DNA from: Murimonas intestini | Lineage (GTDB): Bacteria; Bacillota; Clostridia; Lachnospirales; Lachnospiraceae | Assembly (NCBI GenBank): GCA_003148945.1 | Contig: QGGY01000001.1 | Location: forward strand, 558,001 to 622,000 | Length of the DNA stretch: 64,000 bases | Reading direction: 5' to 3' | Shown: positions 42,865 through 51,572 of the stretch, piece by piece | Layout of the letters: each line of letters begins with the position of its first letter | Position numbering within the stretch: the first letter of the stretch is position 1 | The notes under the pieces: model-generated | What the model saw: only the letters and a program-made list of their open reading frames with translations | What the model was told of the DNA's origin: nothing | Databases searched by the model: none | Translations under genes and position numbers: made by a program

Positions 42865-43281
42865 ATGGAGGATACAGATATTAGCAGATATGAGGATATT
42901 ATCAGCCTTCCCCACCACGTGTCGGCTTCCCGTCCGAATATGCCAATTCCTGACAGGGCAGCACAGTTTGCACCGTTTGCCGCCTTGTCAGGACATGACG
43001 CTGCAGTTAAGGAAACAGCCCGTCTGACACAGGAGCGGAGAGAGCTGGATGAGGGGATCAGGGAAATCCTGGATGAAAAATTGAGGATGGTGCAGGAAAT
43101 GCTGCATGAAGATCAGCCTCAGATTACTGTAACATATTTCTGCCCGGATGAAAGAAAAGCAGGGGGGGCTTATGTGACGGTTTCCGGCCAGGTCAGGAAG
43201 ATTGATCTATACGGACACTCGCTTATCATGGGAGACGGACGGCAGATTCCAATTGAAGAAATCTATGATATAGAATTGTAA
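42865..43281 (+). CDS. YolD-like protein, partner of the Y-family polymerase
   Basis: 138 residues. The core RAAQFAPFAALSGHDAAV followed by a long helix and a C-terminal VTVSGQVRKIDLYGHSLIM beta segment matches the YolD-like family, almost always encoded beside UvrX-type polymerases. It probably modulates the polymerase. ATG 42865 follows GGAAAGGAGA; an ATG at 42838 that overlaps the polymerase stop is also in frame. The 3' end overlaps the convergent glycosyltransferase by 19 bp. Confidence 0.85.
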   Translation: MEDTDISRYEDIISLPHHVSASRPNMPIPDRAAQFAPFAALSGHDAAVKETARLTQERRELDEGIREILDEKLRMVQEMLHEDQPQITVTYFCPDERKAGGAYVTVSGQVRKIDLYGHSLIMGDGRQIPIEEIYDIEL

Positions 43282-44105
43282 TACTCCCTTTTTGCCAACC
43301 GCATATAATGCTTATATAAGGAATCAAACGGCTTTGTATAATCATCGATCCAGGGTTTCCTTTTTCCGCAGAAATGCAGAATGACCGTGTTCTGCATGAC
43401 CCACGACATTGTGTACGCGCCCCAGCTCCGGAGCAAATATCCGGAGAAATATCTTGTATCATAATTCCAGATCTCATCCTTCAGCGGCATAGTCAGTTCG
43501 CCATATAGATAATTGAAAATATCCTGGTCGGGGAGCAGCAGTTCCGCAGCGTGTTCACGCACACTGTTAAAAATAACATCCGGATTTACTAATGTCCGGG
43601 CCTTATTCAAATCTATCAGCATAACACCGGTGTTGTAATAGTCGTGTCCGGTGTCCAGTCTGATCCGGTTGATTCCGTTCATAATGTCGATAACTCCCAC
43701 ATGGGACGCAGCGGCAAAAATGCTGCCCTTCAAATCCATTTCCCATAATGGGCGGAGCGGATTTATAACCAAAATATCCGGGTCCAGATAGATCACTCTT
43801 TCCAGCCCCTCCGGAAGAAGACACGGGGCCAGCAGGCGGTAATACATCTCCTGAGGATAGCGTTCAGTTAAGGGGGCGGACTGAAAAAGACTTCGGTCCA
43901 CAGGCAGCAGGATCAGCCTGATGTTCAGCCCGGCGCATTTCTCAATCAGCCAATTTGTTTTTTCCTGTGAAATTGAACTGTGCAGAAGAAATACCTGAAA
44001 ACGTTCAGCAGGATTGTTGATGGAAACGGAGTTGAGCATGGTCCAAAAAGGTTCCAAGTAATTTTCGTCAAAAGTAACCAACAGATTGATTATATCGTTT
44101 GGCAT
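43263..44105 (-). CDS. Glycosyltransferase family 8
   Basis: 280 residues of GT-A fold: the N-terminal NLLVTFDENYLEPF, the donor/metal DxD in IYLDPDILVINPL near 98, GVIDIMNG and the C-terminal VILHFCGKRKPW, all hallmarks of GT8 (galactosyl- or glucosyltransferases acting on cell-surface glycans). Retaining transfer from a UDP-sugar is expected in the cytoplasm. It stands alone on the minus strand, with AAGGAGG upstream. Confidence 0.93.
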   Translation of the reverse strand: MPNDIINLLVTFDENYLEPFWTMLNSVSINNPAERFQVFLLHSSISQEKTNWLIEKCAGLNIRLILLPVDRSLFQSAPLTERYPQEMYYRLLAPCLLPEGLERVIYLDPDILVINPLRPLWEMDLKGSIFAAASHVGVIDIMNGINRIRLDTGHDYYNTGVMLIDLNKARTLVNPDVIFNSVREHAAELLLPDQDIFNYLYGELTMPLKDEIWNYDTRYFSGYLLRSWGAYTMSWVMQNTVILHFCGKRKPWIDDYTKPFDSLYKHYMRLAKREYYNSIS

Positions 44106-44160
44106 AAAAACCTCCTTAATGAAAGTTAAGAGATATTAGTGATAAGATACGTTATCCGGC

Positions 44161-45996
44161 TTAAGCAACCTCAAACTGGCTGTTGTAAAGTTCTGCATAA
44201 AAACCACCTTTTTCCATCAGCTCTGTATGGCTGCCGCTTTCAATAATATCGCCGTCTTTTAATACTAAAATGATATCCGCATTTTTGATAGTTGACAGGC
44301 GATGGGCGATGACAAAAGAGGTGCGTCCCTGCATCAGCTTATCCATGGCATTTTGTATCAGCACTTCTGTTCTTGTATCAATGGAGCTTGTGGCTTCATC
44401 TAAAATCAGCATAGGGGCATTATCGATCATGGCCCGGGCAATGGTGATCTGCTGACGCTGACCCGCTGAGAGGCTGATCTTATCATTGATCACAGTGTCA
44501 TATCCTTTTGGAAGTGTCCGTATGAAGTGGTGAAGTCCCACAGCCTTGCACGCCTGTCTGAGCATCTCATCTGAGATATTTTTCTTATTATACACAATGT
44601 TTTCCCTGATGGTCCCTTCAAAAAGCCAGGTATCCTGTAGTACCATGCAGAAGAGGGAATGGACCTGTTCCCTGGTCATCAGGCGGATTGGAACGCCGTC
44701 GATCAGGATTTCTCCGCTGTTTACTTCGTTGAATCGCATCAGGAGGTTGACTAGTGTTGTTTTTCCCGCACCGGTAGGTCCTACAATGGCAATTTTCTGT
44801 CCGGGACGGGCTTTGGCAGAAAAGTTATGGATAATGATTTTGTCCGTGCCTTCATATCCGAATGTTACATTCTTGAATTCTACGTGGCCGGTAACTGTCT
44901 GGGGCTTTAATGTCTTATGGCTTTCATCCGCCATTTCTTCCGCATCCAGAAACTCAAATACACGTTCACCGGCAGCAACCGCCATCTGCAGGCCCTGAGC
45001 CAGCTGGGCGATCTGTGTGAGAGGCTGGGTGAAATAACGCACATAAACCAGGAAGGCTACGATTACCCCAAAAGAAATATGTCCGTTCAGAGCTAAAGCA
45101 GCGCCTACGACAATAACAGCCACATAGCCCAGGTTATCTACAAAAGTCATGATGGGCATCATCAGCCCGGAGAGGAATTGAGCCATATATGTGCTCTTGT
45201 TCAGCTTTTTATTAAGACTCTTGAATGGCTCATACATCTGCTGTTCAGCATTATATGCTTTTACAATTGTATGTCCTGTATACGTTTCTTCAATGTGGCC
45301 GTTAATTTTCCCCAGATATTTCTGCTGGTTATCAAAATGCTTCTGGGATTTGCTCATGATGATCATCATGACTACAAAGCCAAGGATCACTGATGCAATA
45401 GCTGTGACGGTCATGATCCAGTTGGTGGCAAACATCATGATCAGGGAGCCGGCCAGCATAGTAACAGATGATACCAGGGTGGTCAGACTGTTGTTCAGAT
45501 TCTGCCCCAGAGAGTCCACATCGTTGGTAATACGGGAAAGGATATCCCCTGTGGTGTTTTTATGATAAAACCACATGGGCAGGCGGTTGATCTTCTGACT
45601 GATATCCGTCCGCATTTTCTGGGAAATCCTTTGGGTGACTGTTGCCATGATCCATCCCTGTATAGTGTTTAAGAGTGAACTTAACAGATACAGGACAACA
45701 AGAAGCCCTCCGATTTTGGCAATGCCGGACATATCAAGGTTTGTCATAATTCCTTCTGTTATAAGATTAGTCATATCCTTGAGCTTTTCAGGACTGATAA
45801 GAGCGATCACAGTTCCTGCAATGGCGGATATCACCGCCATAATGATAACGGCCAAATGCTTCTTGGAGTAGGAGAGCAGGGCCTTCACTGTTTTTTGTGT
45901 ATCTTTTGCCTTATGGAAGGTTCCTCCCAGTCCGGAAAGATCAGAGAGATCCATCTCCGGTGAAGTTTGGTTTTCCTTAAATTTTTCATTATTCAT
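44161..45996 (-). CDS. ABC exporter half-transporter, catalytically competent subunit
   Basis: 611 residues. A six-helix type IV exporter membrane domain (residues about 50-335) is followed by a nucleotide-binding domain with Walker A GPTGAGKTT, signature LSAGQRQQ, Walker B MLILDEATSS (catalytic Glu present) and H-loop VIAHRLST. The start overlaps the stop of the other half-transporter by 8 bp, so the two form a heterodimeric multidrug exporter of the BmrCD/TM287-288 kind. This subunit holds the intact catalytic motifs. It is controlled by the MarR repressor through the shared promoter. Confidence 0.95.
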   Translation of the reverse strand: MNNEKFKENQTSPEMDLSDLSGLGGTFHKAKDTQKTVKALLSYSKKHLAVIIMAVISAIAGTVIALISPEKLKDMTNLITEGIMTNLDMSGIAKIGGLLVVLYLLSSLLNTIQGWIMATVTQRISQKMRTDISQKINRLPMWFYHKNTTGDILSRITNDVDSLGQNLNNSLTTLVSSVTMLAGSLIMMFATNWIMTVTAIASVILGFVVMMIIMSKSQKHFDNQQKYLGKINGHIEETYTGHTIVKAYNAEQQMYEPFKSLNKKLNKSTYMAQFLSGLMMPIMTFVDNLGYVAVIVVGAALALNGHISFGVIVAFLVYVRYFTQPLTQIAQLAQGLQMAVAAGERVFEFLDAEEMADESHKTLKPQTVTGHVEFKNVTFGYEGTDKIIIHNFSAKARPGQKIAIVGPTGAGKTTLVNLLMRFNEVNSGEILIDGVPIRLMTREQVHSLFCMVLQDTWLFEGTIRENIVYNKKNISDEMLRQACKAVGLHHFIRTLPKGYDTVINDKISLSAGQRQQITIARAMIDNAPMLILDEATSSIDTRTEVLIQNAMDKLMQGRTSFVIAHRLSTIKNADIILVLKDGDIIESGSHTELMEKGGFYAELYNSQFEVA

Positions 45997-47752
45997 TTTC
46001 CAGTTCCTCCTTTGAAAGCTGGGAATAGGCGATTTCCTTATATAAGCCGCAGGATTTCATCAATTCCCGGTGGGTTCCCATTCCGGCAATTCTGCCTTCA
46101 TCCAGAACAATGATCCTGTCAGCATCTTTAATGGTCCCGATCCGCTGCGCCACAATAATGATGGTAGCGTCTGCTGCCCGGCGCCGCAGTTCACTGCGCA
46201 GCAGCTTATCGGTTTTATAATCAAGAGCGGAAAAGCTGTCGTCAAAAATAAGAATCTCAGGATCTCTTGCGATAGCTCTTGCAATGGAAAGACGCTGCTT
46301 CTGACCGCCGGAGAGATTGGTGCCGCCGGGAGCGATATAGCTTTGATAGGAGTCCTCCATTTTCTCTACAAAATCCCTGCTCTGGGCAGTAGAAATGGCG
46401 GAAACAATAGCTTCCCTGCTGACACTGCCGGTTCCATTTGAGCCAAAAGACACATTCGAAGAAACATCTCCTTTAAAAAGAATGGCTTTCTGGGAAACAT
46501 ACCCGATCTTATTGCGCAGCGTGGCTTGTGTAAAATCTTTCACATTGATGCCGTCTACATAAACTCCGCCTTCCGTGGCGTCATAAAATCTTGGTATCAG
46601 ATTGACGACTGTACTCTTACCGCAGCCTGTCGCACCGATAAAAGCGACAGTCTCCCCCTTATTGGCCTGGAAACTGATGTCCTGAAGCACATAGTCCTCT
46701 GCGTCCGGATACCTGAAACTCACATGTTTAAACTCAACCCGCCCTGGTTCCGCAGTATGCAGATCGTTGATTGTTCCGTCACGAAGGGCAGGGTCTGTCT
46801 CAAGGACTTCACAGATACGGTTTGCAGATACGCTGGCACGGGGAATCAAGATCAAAACCATCACGAGCATCATAAATGCCATGAGCAATTGAATAGCATA
46901 AGAGGAAAATACCATCATATCCGAAAAGATGGACAGACGTTCCATTACAGCTGCGGAAGAGATCAGCACAGCGCCAATCCAGTACACTGATAAGGTCAGA
47001 CCATTCATGATCAGTTCCACCGAGGGCATCAGCGCTGCCATAAGGCGGTAGGAAAACAGATTAGTGTCAGTGAAGGCGTCATTGGCTTTTGCAAATTTAT
47101 TCTCCTGATATCCCTCTGCGTTGTAGGCACGGACAACCCGCAGCCCGGTCAGGTTTTCTCTGGAGACACGGCTCAGGTCATCGGTCTGCTGCTGGAGCAG
47201 TTTGAATTTGGGAATTGCAAGAGCGATCATTACCACAGATACTACAAGCAGTGCCGCCACGGCAATACCTGTAGCAAGAGACCACTGCCAGCCTTTGTCT
47301 AAAATCTTTATAATAGACCATACCGCCAGAATGGGCGATTTGATCAGAATCTGCAGCCCTATGACTACCAGCATCTGGACCTGTGTAATATCATTTGTGG
47401 TTCTTGTTATAAGGCTGGGGATAGAAAAGTTATTGATCTCCTGCATGGTGAACGACTGAACTTTTTGAAATAAGCCGGTCCTCAAACGGGAGGCCAGATT
47501 AGTCGTGATCCGTGCAGCAAGCCCGGCGATGATGATGGAAATTGCAAGGCTTCCGAGGGCAAGCAGCAGCATTCTGCCGCCGGCAAGTAAAATTTCCTTC
47601 ATTTCACTGCCTGGTGTCTGGACAAGTTCCGTGATCTTACCCATGTATTCAGGCAGGGTTAAGTCAAGCCATACCTGTATAACAATGAGCCCAAGGCTTA
47701 CAGCAGTAAGCCCCCATTCTTTTTTTGTTAAATTTTTCAGTATTTTGATCAA
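45989..47752 (-). CDS. ABC exporter half-transporter, degenerate-site subunit
   Basis: 587 residues with a six-helix domain (residues 15-310) and nucleotide-binding domain: Walker A GATGCGKST, signature LSGGQKQR. Walker B is ILIFDDSFSALD, with Asp where the catalytic Glu should be, and the H-loop reads IIVAQRIG with Gln in place of His. This is the usual asymmetry of heterodimeric exporters, in which one ATP site is non-hydrolytic. It is the first gene after the MarR-regulated promoter; GGAGGAACTAACTTG precedes the ATG. Confidence 0.95.
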   Translation of the reverse strand: MIKILKNLTKKEWGLTAVSLGLIVIQVWLDLTLPEYMGKITELVQTPGSEMKEILLAGGRMLLLALGSLAISIIIAGLAARITTNLASRLRTGLFQKVQSFTMQEINNFSIPSLITRTTNDITQVQMLVVIGLQILIKSPILAVWSIIKILDKGWQWSLATGIAVAALLVVSVVMIALAIPKFKLLQQQTDDLSRVSRENLTGLRVVRAYNAEGYQENKFAKANDAFTDTNLFSYRLMAALMPSVELIMNGLTLSVYWIGAVLISSAAVMERLSIFSDMMVFSSYAIQLLMAFMMLVMVLILIPRASVSANRICEVLETDPALRDGTINDLHTAEPGRVEFKHVSFRYPDAEDYVLQDISFQANKGETVAFIGATGCGKSTVVNLIPRFYDATEGGVYVDGINVKDFTQATLRNKIGYVSQKAILFKGDVSSNVSFGSNGTGSVSREAIVSAISTAQSRDFVEKMEDSYQSYIAPGGTNLSGGQKQRLSIARAIARDPEILIFDDSFSALDYKTDKLLRSELRRRAADATIIIVAQRIGTIKDADRIIVLDEGRIAGMGTHRELMKSCGLYKEIAYSQLSKEELENE

Positions 47753-47800
47753 GTTAGTTCCTCCATTCTAAATAACGGATATTGCAGAATTCTGTTGTAT

Positions 47801-47853
47801 AAGTATCCGATTTCGGATTCTTATATTATAGTCCGAAATCGGATACTTGTCAA
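47801..47853 (-). promoter_or_regulatory. Promoter and two MarR operators of the ABC exporter operon
   Basis: Read on the minus strand: TTGACA, 17 bp, TATAAT, a perfect consensus sigma-A promoter (-35 at 47848-47853, -10 at 47825-47830). The spacer is the operator AGTATCCGATTTCGGA, and an exact inverted copy (47801-47817) covers the start region. The two 17 bp arms (47801-47817 and 47832-47848) are identical inverted repeats 14 bp apart. The same operator lies before the MarR gene. Binding there would fully block the promoter. Confidence 0.85.
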
Positions 47854-47878
47854 GTGTTAATATCTTCGTTCTCTGTGA

Positions 47879-47915
47879 AATAAAAAAAGCTGAATACCAA
47901 ACTGGTATTACAGCT
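47879..47915 (-). terminator. Terminator of the MarR gene
   Basis: On the minus strand, AGCTG-T-AATACCA pairs with TGGTATTCAGCT around GTT and is followed by seven T. It lies between the MarR gene and the exporter promoter, so the two are separate transcripts. Confidence 0.85.
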
Positions 47916-47974
47916 CATTAGATAGTCAAAACAATTCTTTGTTTATAGTTTCATGATTGTATTTTGTTTGTCTG

Positions 47975-48409
47975 TTAGATTTCCTCGTCTAACAAAGAAA
48001 TGTATTTTGCCAGCAGTTCTGTACAAAGCTGCAGCTGCTGGGGAGATATCTGGCCGATAGCTCTCTGCTCTGCTTCATAGACATTTAAAATAACTTTTTC
48101 GCCGAATTTCTGTCCTGCTTCTGTCAGACGGATGACTTTTTTATTACGTGTGCCCGGTATTGTCTCCAGATAGACAAGCCCTTTTTTTATCATTCCCGAT
48201 ACCACAGAATTGACTGTCTGTTTAGGCAGCGACCACATTTCACAAATACTCTGCTGTGACTGTTCCCCATCCAAAGCGAAAAGTGCATACCATACCCAAA
48301 ACTCGTTATCAGAAATATCGTGCTGGCTGGCTGCTCTGTGATAGATTGCAGTCAGCTCTTTAAATTGCTGATTGAATATTTCAAATAATTTTTTGTTTTC
48401 CTGCTGCAT
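47975..48409 (-). CDS. MarR-family transcriptional repressor
   Basis: 144 residues with the MarR winged helix (CEMWSLPKQTVNSVVSGMIKKGLV, GTRNKKVIRLTEAG) and flanking dimer helices. The ATG at 48409 follows AGAGGGGAC; a 21-codon in-frame extension would run back across the promoter and operator, so I rejected it. It should repress the ABC exporter and its own gene through the shared TCCGAAAYCGGATACTT operators and be released by the exported compounds, which is the known MarR pattern. Confidence 0.93.
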   Translation of the reverse strand: MQQENKKLFEIFNQQFKELTAIYHRAASQHDISDNEFWVWYALFALDGEQSQQSICEMWSLPKQTVNSVVSGMIKKGLVYLETIPGTRNKKVIRLTEAGQKFGEKVILNVYEAEQRAIGQISPQQLQLCTELLAKYISLLDEEI

Positions 48410-48443
48410 CTTGTGTCCCCTCTCTGAGTATAAAGATATTTTA

Positions 48444-48472
48444 AGAATAGTCCGAAACCGGATACTTGTCAA
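48444..48472 (-). promoter_or_regulatory. Promoter and operator of the MarR gene
   Basis: On the minus strand TTGACA, 17 bp spacer, TATTCT. The spacer contains AGTATCCGGTTTCGGA, the exporter operator with one change. A single operator and a weaker -10 box suggest mild autorepression. Confidence 0.8.
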
Positions 48473-48599
48473 GTATTTCAGGAAAAATTATCAGTGGTTT
48501 TTCTATACTCTTTGGAAAACAGGGCAGCCAGATCCTCCATATTACGCAATGGCATGGGACAAAATGAAGTGACTGACAGAAAATTATTAATTTATTTAT

Positions 48600-49142
48600 A
48601 TGTTAAGAAAGCTCCCAATTATTTATATCGTGGCATTAGCTGTTCATGAAATTGAGGAGCTAAAGTTCCCGGGGGGTTTTGTGGAACTGGTGACGGCCAT
48701 GACGGGGCTGAAGCTGAAGAAATTGGGGCTGGCCAAGTTTGGCTTACTAATGTTTACTTTATACGCAACCATTATTCCTGCCTTTATCAGCGGATATGTC
48801 TGGCCCGTTATGGCAACGTTGTTTATTGGTATTATTGAGATTTTTGCCCATTTAGCTGCGGCAAGAGTCAATCCAAAGAAGTTCTATTCTCCCGGAATGC
48901 TAACGGCCATTGTCGTACAGTTTCCTGTAGCCGTGTATGGATTTTACTATTTATTTTCTAATCAGATGGTGAAAGGGATTTACTGGATATACGCATTTAT
49001 TTTTCTACTGATTCCATTATTTGGCCTGCAGGCCATTATTGTGAAATCAAATGGACACAAGTATGGGGAATTTATAAATAATGCGAGAAAGGCGATGCTT
49101 ACCAGCGAGGGCCGGGAAAAAACGAAGAATAGAATAAAATAA
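48600..49142 (+). CDS. HXXEE-domain membrane protein (copy 1)
   Basis: 180 residues, about five membrane helices. The motif HEIEELKFPGGF lies at residue 16, the signature of the HXXEE family (His and two Glu in a membrane-associated helix, suggestive of a metal-binding enzyme). No clear ribosome site precedes the ATG, and a stop lies four codons upstream. A second member with HVFEENTFPGGF is encoded at 51573. The function is unknown. The DHFR-like gene follows 28 bp later and may be co-expressed. Confidence 0.75.
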   Translation: MLRKLPIIYIVALAVHEIEELKFPGGFVELVTAMTGLKLKKLGLAKFGLLMFTLYATIIPAFISGYVWPVMATLFIGIIEIFAHLAAARVNPKKFYSPGMLTAIVVQFPVAVYGFYYLFSNQMVKGIYWIYAFIFLLIPLFGLQAIIVKSNGHKYGEFINNARKAMLTSEGREKTKNRIK

Positions 49143-49170
49143 GTATTTGAGATGAAAAGGAGACAAAACT

Positions 49171-49668
49171 ATGAAGGTACAATTAATAGCGAATTTATCA
49201 GCAAATGGTGAACTCATTTTAGCTGCTCAATCTGATGCCTATCAGGCGCCTCAGGAGGTTGCTGGCATGGGATTTGCCAAAGCACTTGAATGCGGCAATA
49301 TTATTATGGGACGGACTACCTATCAGATGTTTGCCCCCATGATGAAGGATGTTCTTAAAAATCTTGAAGTGGTGGTCATAAGTTCAGAGGATATGGATGC
49401 CGACGTATACACAGCAAAAAATGCAGGAGATGCAGTCAGTTATCTTGAGAAAAAAGGATTTGAAAAGGCTTGTGTTGACGGTGGAACAATGACATATAAT
49501 TTATTTCTTGAATCAGGACTTGCCGATGAACTATTCTTTAATTTATTCCCAGTTGTTATAAATGGAGGCGGCAGTATGGAAACAGCACAAGGAAAAGTCC
49601 TGGAGTACAGACTTGCTAAAGCAAAATCTCATGGTGATATCGCCATGCTTCATTACATCAAAAAATAG
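49171..49668 (+). CDS. Dihydrofolate reductase/RibD-like reductase
   Basis: 165 residues with the RibD C-terminal/DHFR-like fold: N-terminal VQLIANLSANGELILA, GNIIMGRTTYQMF, CVDGGTMTYNLFLESGLADEL and an LFPVVINGGG segment. An NADPH-dependent reductase of an unknown pterin- or ribose-like substrate is expected. The true folate-binding acidic residue of DHFR is not obvious, so trimethoprim-type function should not be assumed. AAAGGAGAC precedes the ATG. Confidence 0.88.
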   Translation: MKVQLIANLSANGELILAAQSDAYQAPQEVAGMGFAKALECGNIIMGRTTYQMFAPMMKDVLKNLEVVVISSEDMDADVYTAKNAGDAVSYLEKKGFEKACVDGGTMTYNLFLESGLADELFFNLFPVVINGGGSMETAQGKVLEYRLAKAKSHGDIAMLHYIKK

Positions 49669-50014
49669 AAGTATGTTTATTTAAATAACCAGAGAGCACC
49701 GGGGGTGATTGAAAATCCAGTGCTCTCTGGTTGTAAACTATTCAGATGTTATGAGTGCTAAATTTTGAAAGCAGATATCTATGAGAAATTGATGATGGCA
49801 AAAAAATCAAGGAGAAGGGAAATGAAACTCTAAAATATTACTACACAAGGGGACCGGCCTTGATTTACATCCGATGAAATAAAAGCCCTCCGTGCGTGTG
49901 GTAAATGATGATTAGCGAGATAATAAATTAATAATTTTGAAACAATTCTCCAATAATACACAAATATAAGAGAGCTATGCTATAATCCAAATAAGGAAGT
50001 GCGAGGTGAGTGGC
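49669..50014 (+). other. Gene-free intergenic region with a long hairpin
   Basis: At 49687-49732 a perfect 13 bp inverted repeat (AACCAGAGAGCAC and complement) with a 20-base loop follows the DHFR-like gene. It lacks a T-run, so it is a weak terminator or a processing or protein-binding structure. The remaining 280 bp contain only short open frames; one (KKIKEKGNETLKYYYTRGPA) looks protein-like but has no start. A TATAAT-like CTATAATCC (49980) with GGAAGTGCGAGGTGAG leads into the next gene. Confidence 0.45.
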
Positions 50015-50884
50015 ATGGAAAAATTTGAGAGAGTATTGAGGGCAGTATTTTATCCGCCGGTTGTACTTAGGGTTATTTTAATGGTGGTTGGCTTCGGCTC
50101 TCTGATTCCGGCATTTTTTTCGCCTCTTGCTGATACTCCTTTTGCCTATATTTCATACATACTGTCTGCTTATGCTATGCTGGTGGCCGTTGTAGGGGCA
50201 ATCAAAATCTGCGGAAAAATGAAAGAAATAAAAAACAGGCTGGTACAGGAGAATGCGCTTGCAAACCGTTATGTGACGGACCATTATTTCCGTGTTTCCG
50301 TGAGCTTGTGTGTAGCATTAGTGGTAAATCTCGGATATGCAGTACTAAAGGCAACTGGTGCTGTTCTCTACGCTTCGGCATGGACTGGGGCAATTGCAGC
50401 TTATTATATTGCCCTTTGTGCAGTCCGGTTTTATTTAATGAAGAAATTTATCAATGCAAAAGAGAAGGATGAGGAGAAAGAAAGGATTTCTTATCGGAAT
50501 ACGGCGGTTTTCCTGTTTTTTGTGAACCTTGCATTGGCGGCGATTGTTTATAAAGTGGTGCAGGATGGTGAAACATATTCCTATCCTGGATATATTATTT
50601 ACGTCTATGCGGGATATACCTTTTATAGTTTTTGCTCATCTATTTATAACATGGTAAAATACAGAAGGTTTCACAGCCCCCTCTTATCCGCATCCAAGGC
50701 AATCGGGATGACGGCCGCGCTGGTTTCTGTAATTTCGCTTCAAACCGCTATGCTGACGCAGTTTGGAACAGAGGGAGATTTTTCCCGCCGATTGGCGAAT
50801 GCTCTGACGGGAACAGCAGTATGCATGGCTGCGCTATCTATTTCCATTTTTATGCTGGTGCAGTCTAAAAGAAAAACCAGATAA
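50015..50884 (+). CDS. Uncharacterised polytopic membrane protein
   Basis: 289 residues with about eight hydrophobic segments (near 15-37, 45-65, 95-112, 117-140, 165-185, 195-215, 232-250 and 262-280) and basic loops. No domain is recognised and there are no catalytic motifs. The ATG at 50015 follows GAGGTGAG; a GTG at 50006 is in frame but lies within the ribosome site. It is convergent with the TetR gene, whose stop lies 3 bp away. Function unknown. Confidence 0.7.
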   Translation: MEKFERVLRAVFYPPVVLRVILMVVGFGSLIPAFFSPLADTPFAYISYILSAYAMLVAVVGAIKICGKMKEIKNRLVQENALANRYVTDHYFRVSVSLCVALVVNLGYAVLKATGAVLYASAWTGAIAAYYIALCAVRFYLMKKFINAKEKDEEKERISYRNTAVFLFFVNLALAAIVYKVVQDGETYSYPGYIIYVYAGYTFYSFCSSIYNMVKYRRFHSPLLSASKAIGMTAALVSVISLQTAMLTQFGTEGDFSRRLANALTGTAVCMAALSISIFMLVQSKRKTR

Positions 50885-50887
50885 TCG

Positions 50888-51451
50888 CTACATCTTTTTA
50901 CCGTTTACCGCAGGCCAATACCACTTTGTAAATAAACTGCTAATTATAGACAACAATTCTTCATCGCTCATCTCATCAGGATGCTGTATTTGATGAATGA
51001 TGGCAGAAAAAATCCCATTAAAGTAAATATCCATGATAACACGATTATGGGTTGAAGTATTTATGGGAGCGTTCAGTGATTCCTGCAGCCGTTGCTGTAA
51101 TCTTCTTATAAATGCAGCTCGGTTGGAATCGCGGAGGAGAATGCCAAGACGATCTTTTGAGGCATAAAAATGCTCAAGAAACAGCTGAAAAAAATGATTA
51201 TCTAAAACAGGAGACATCTGAATTTGTGGTAGAAGAACAGAAAGCATCCCGTCTATAAACTGATCTTCTGCGTACTCGATTAAATTAAAGACATCTTCAA
51301 AATATCGATAGAACGTAGTACGATTATAACCTGCAAGATTTGTGATTTCTTTGATTGTGATTTTATATATGTTTTTTATTTCTGCAAGACGGAAAAAGGC
51401 AGTAATAAATGCCTCTCTCGTAGCATCTGTGATTTCAGGCTGTTTATTCAT
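50888..51451 (-). CDS. TetR-family transcriptional regulator
   Basis: 187 residues: TetR helix-turn-helix (YKITIKEITNLAGYNRTTFYRYF) and a helical ligand domain (TetR_C_7-like). It is divergent from the HXXEE-nitroreductase operon, and matching operators (ATGCGACAYATGTT) lie before both genes. It probably represses itself and that operon. AAAGGAACTC precedes the ATG. Confidence 0.92.
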   Translation of the reverse strand: MNKQPEITDATREAFITAFFRLAEIKNIYKITIKEITNLAGYNRTTFYRYFEDVFNLIEYAEDQFIDGMLSVLLPQIQMSPVLDNHFFQLFLEHFYASKDRLGILLRDSNRAAFIRRLQQRLQESLNAPINTSTHNRVIMDIYFNGIFSAIIHQIQHPDEMSDEELLSIISSLFTKWYWPAVNGKKM

Positions 51452-51468
51452 GAGTTCCTTTCTGCATC

Positions 51469-51547
51469 ATGCGACACATGTTTATTATTGTTGCTTGATG
51501 ATTTTTCATCATGTAACTATAATTGAATCATACAACATATGTCGCAT
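51469..51547 (+). promoter_or_regulatory. Divergent promoter region with paired TetR operators
   Basis: ATGCGACACATGTT (51469-51482) and its inverted near-identical copy AACATATGTCGCAT (51534-51547) flank a plus-strand promoter, TTGATG-17 bp-TATAAT (51495-51523). The right copy covers the expected transcription start, and the left copy lies next to the TetR ribosome site. Both contain an ACATRTGT palindrome. This is the layout of a self-regulated TetR switch. Confidence 0.8.
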
Positions 51548-51572
51548 AAAAACAAGGGAAGGTTAATAATCT

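Noticed and set aside
48410..48472. MarR start 21 codons upstream
   Set aside because: The extension covers the -10 box and operator, so it would not be transcribed as leader coding sequence.
48484..48555. Short minus-strand open frame (MEDLAALFSKEYRKTTDNFS)
   Set aside because: Only 20 codons, with no ribosome site and no recognisable family.
49687..49732. Terminator after the DHFR-like gene
   Set aside because: The 13 bp stem is perfect, but no T-run follows on either strand, so it was recorded only as a hairpin.
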